NCBI GenBank assembly: GCA_946965045.2
Contig: OX337228.1
Location: 2,852,001-2,916,000 of the forward strand
Reading direction: 5' to 3'
DNA: 64,000 nt
From: Epithemia pelagica
Lineage: Eukaryota > Bacillariophyta > Bacillariophyceae > Surirellales > Surirellaceae
This document shows, one piece after another, positions 62,889-64,000 of this stretch (position 1 is its first letter; every line of letters starts with the position of its first letter). Under the pieces are notes generated by a model. That model did not search any database. It was given only the letters and a program-made list of their open reading frames with translations, and was not told the origin of the DNA. The position numbers and the translations under genes were made by a program.

Positions 62889-63404
62889 TGACCTTGAGTT
62901 AGGGCCGTACCCAGAGAGATCATCCTCTCTGTATTGACCGAGGATTGTCTCTCATTGGTGTCGAAGAAACTGAATCTCTCTCTGGATTTTCTATCGTGCC
63001 TTTCATCTTCATGATGATGCGCTGCAAACAAATTGGAGTAAGAGGGGAACAGATCCAGTTCTTCACGAACGCGCAAAGGGAAGCGAGATGCGAGGTCAGA
63101 GAGGTAGAGAACATAGAACATGTTTTTTGTTTTTGTTTTTTGTCGCATGTTCGCTGTGGCTTAAAATGAGAAGGGAGAAGGGAGCGCCACGAATAAGATA
63201 GATAGAGAGGATAGCAAGGGTAGTCCTTTCACTTCACCAGCTCCATGGCGCTACAGAGAGCTAATTTTTCAACAACAAAAAAGATTGTGAAAAACGACTG
63301 ATAGTGTCTTCGACAAAAGAAAACTGTGCTTGTGGTTGCATACCCTAGCACATTGAAACTCTCCTTACCACGTAGTTGTCCAACAAGAAGGGGGACACAG
63401 GAAC
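62889..63404. other. intergenic between divergent genes
   Basis: Shared upstream region of the histidine kinase (minus) and the EXO70-like gene (plus). A T-rich run near 63120-63140 is the only compositional feature. Confidence 0.4.
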
Positions 63405-64000
63405 ATGACGGTTTCCTTGTCGCATCAAAGGACCGAGTCATTGAAGGCTGCCTTGGGCAAGATGGAATCGACGACCAAGGCAGCTTTCCGGTGTGCGGAT
63501 CAGCTCGCAAGCCGAGCTGGGCAACTAGATTCTCTTACAAGCCCAGCATCGGATTCGTCGAACATGCTTAGTCGTGCCAATGTCAACTTAGCCGCGACCC
63601 TCATTCTGATACGAGAAGCTAAAGAAAAGTTTGATACAGGGTCTGATTGTGAACCAGCGATTGAGCGCCTGCACAAGGGTGTCTTATCGTTCCAAGATCG
63701 ATTGAATAGAAACAAATCCACAAATACAACCAATCAATCCGCACTATTGAAACAAAGTCGGGTCAATCTCACGGAGCAAGATATCTATGCTGCAGCTGAT
63801 TCCATGGAAATATTGAGAGATGCATTCAGATACTTTTCTCAGCGGTCCAGTTGGAGAGCAACCCCTGGGACACTATCTAATTTGGAACGTTTGTATAAAA
63901 TGGGTGAAGATAGCATGTGCTTGCTTGTCACCTTGCATTTGAAATCAGCTGGACAAGGAGCACGGCCCCAACGAAACAAACCCGCAATTTCACCTGCTGT
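63405..64000 (+). CDS. EXO70: EXO70-like exocyst subunit, 3' partial
   Basis: The frame from ATG 63405 is open to the window end (198 codons so far) and has no stop, so the gene continues. It starts MTVSLSHQRTESLKAALGKM. Then come RANVNLAATLILIREAKEKF with DTGSDCEPAIERLHKGVLSF, and MEILRDAFRYFSQRSSWRAT followed by TLSNLERLYKMGEDSMCLL. The spacing FD..(E)..I..G, later L..A..YF, then LE.L...G matches the EXO70 N-terminal helical bundle. EXO70 tethers secretory vesicles at the plasma membrane. Only the N-terminal part is visible, so the conserved C-terminal domain that would prove the call is outside. Confidence 0.7.
   Translation, partial: MTVSLSHQRTESLKAALGKMESTTKAAFRCADQLASRAGQLDSLTSPASDSSNMLSRANVNLAATLILIREAKEKFDTGSDCEPAIERLHKGVLSFQDRLNRNKSTNTTNQSALLKQSRVNLTEQDIYAAADSMEILRDAFRYFSQRSSWRATPGTLSNLERLYKMGEDSMCLLVTLHLKSAGQGARPQRNKPAISPA

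Overview
The window is nuclear DNA of a eukaryotic microalga, almost certainly a diatom. The signs are bipartite plastid-targeting leaders with a clear ASAFAP-type motif (gene at 51491), short spliceosomal introns of about 60-90 bp with GT..AG ends, a diatom-type Ty1/copia (CoDi-like) retroelement, a diatom-style PIF/Harbinger transposon, Ser/Thr/Pro-repeat surface proteins and a plant-like hybrid histidine kinase. Genes are closely packed on both strands and separated by mobile DNA.

Layout: 1-5007 is the 3' part of a Copia element with its 3' LTR. 5.4-8.1 kb is a nest of non-autonomous inverted-repeat elements. A tRNA-Gln(UUG) lies at 8.2 kb. 8.3-17.2 kb holds a basic low-complexity protein, an LRR protein, the tRNA m1A58 methyltransferase subunit TRM6 and a duplicated-domain type II membrane protein. 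17.4-20 kb is repeat-rich, with a Stowaway-like MITE carrying TA duplications. 20.4-28.5 kb encodes a hypothetical protein, a GPT2/SCT1-type acyltransferase and a class C (GABA-B/mGluR-like) GPCR. 28.5-31.3 kb is non-coding and includes back-to-back inverted-repeat elements. 31.3-35.5 kb encodes the ERD2 receptor, a probable mitochondrial protein, a probable plastid EF-hand protein and CMC1.

35.5-42.9 kb is a non-LTR retrotransposon with zinc fingers, RT and a restriction-like endonuclease region. It sits between the divergent genes CMC1 and WDR82/SWD2 and is visibly inactivated. RPB11, a Qb-SNARE and a rhomboid protease follow. At 46.7-47.4 kb there is a MITE with TTA duplications. At 47668-51243 there is an apparently complete PIF/Harbinger transposon: 63-bp perfect terminal repeats, an ACT duplication, a DDE transposase, a divergent accessory DNA-binding-like protein, and an 18-bp iterated array between the two genes. 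The right end carries a plastid ABC1 kinase, a mucin-like membrane protein with a cytosolic RRM-like tail, EMC8/9, a hybrid histidine kinase with one apparent frameshift, and the start of an EXO70-like gene.

Most cellular genes are housekeeping: secretory pathway (ERD2, SNARE, EMC8/9, EXO70), RNA and transcription (TRM6, RPB11, WDR82) and lipid synthesis (GPAT). The interest is mainly in the mobile DNA, above all the Harbinger element and the endonuclease-bearing retroelement, plus the mucin-TM-RRM architecture. All functional calls rest on reading motifs by eye; no database search was run.
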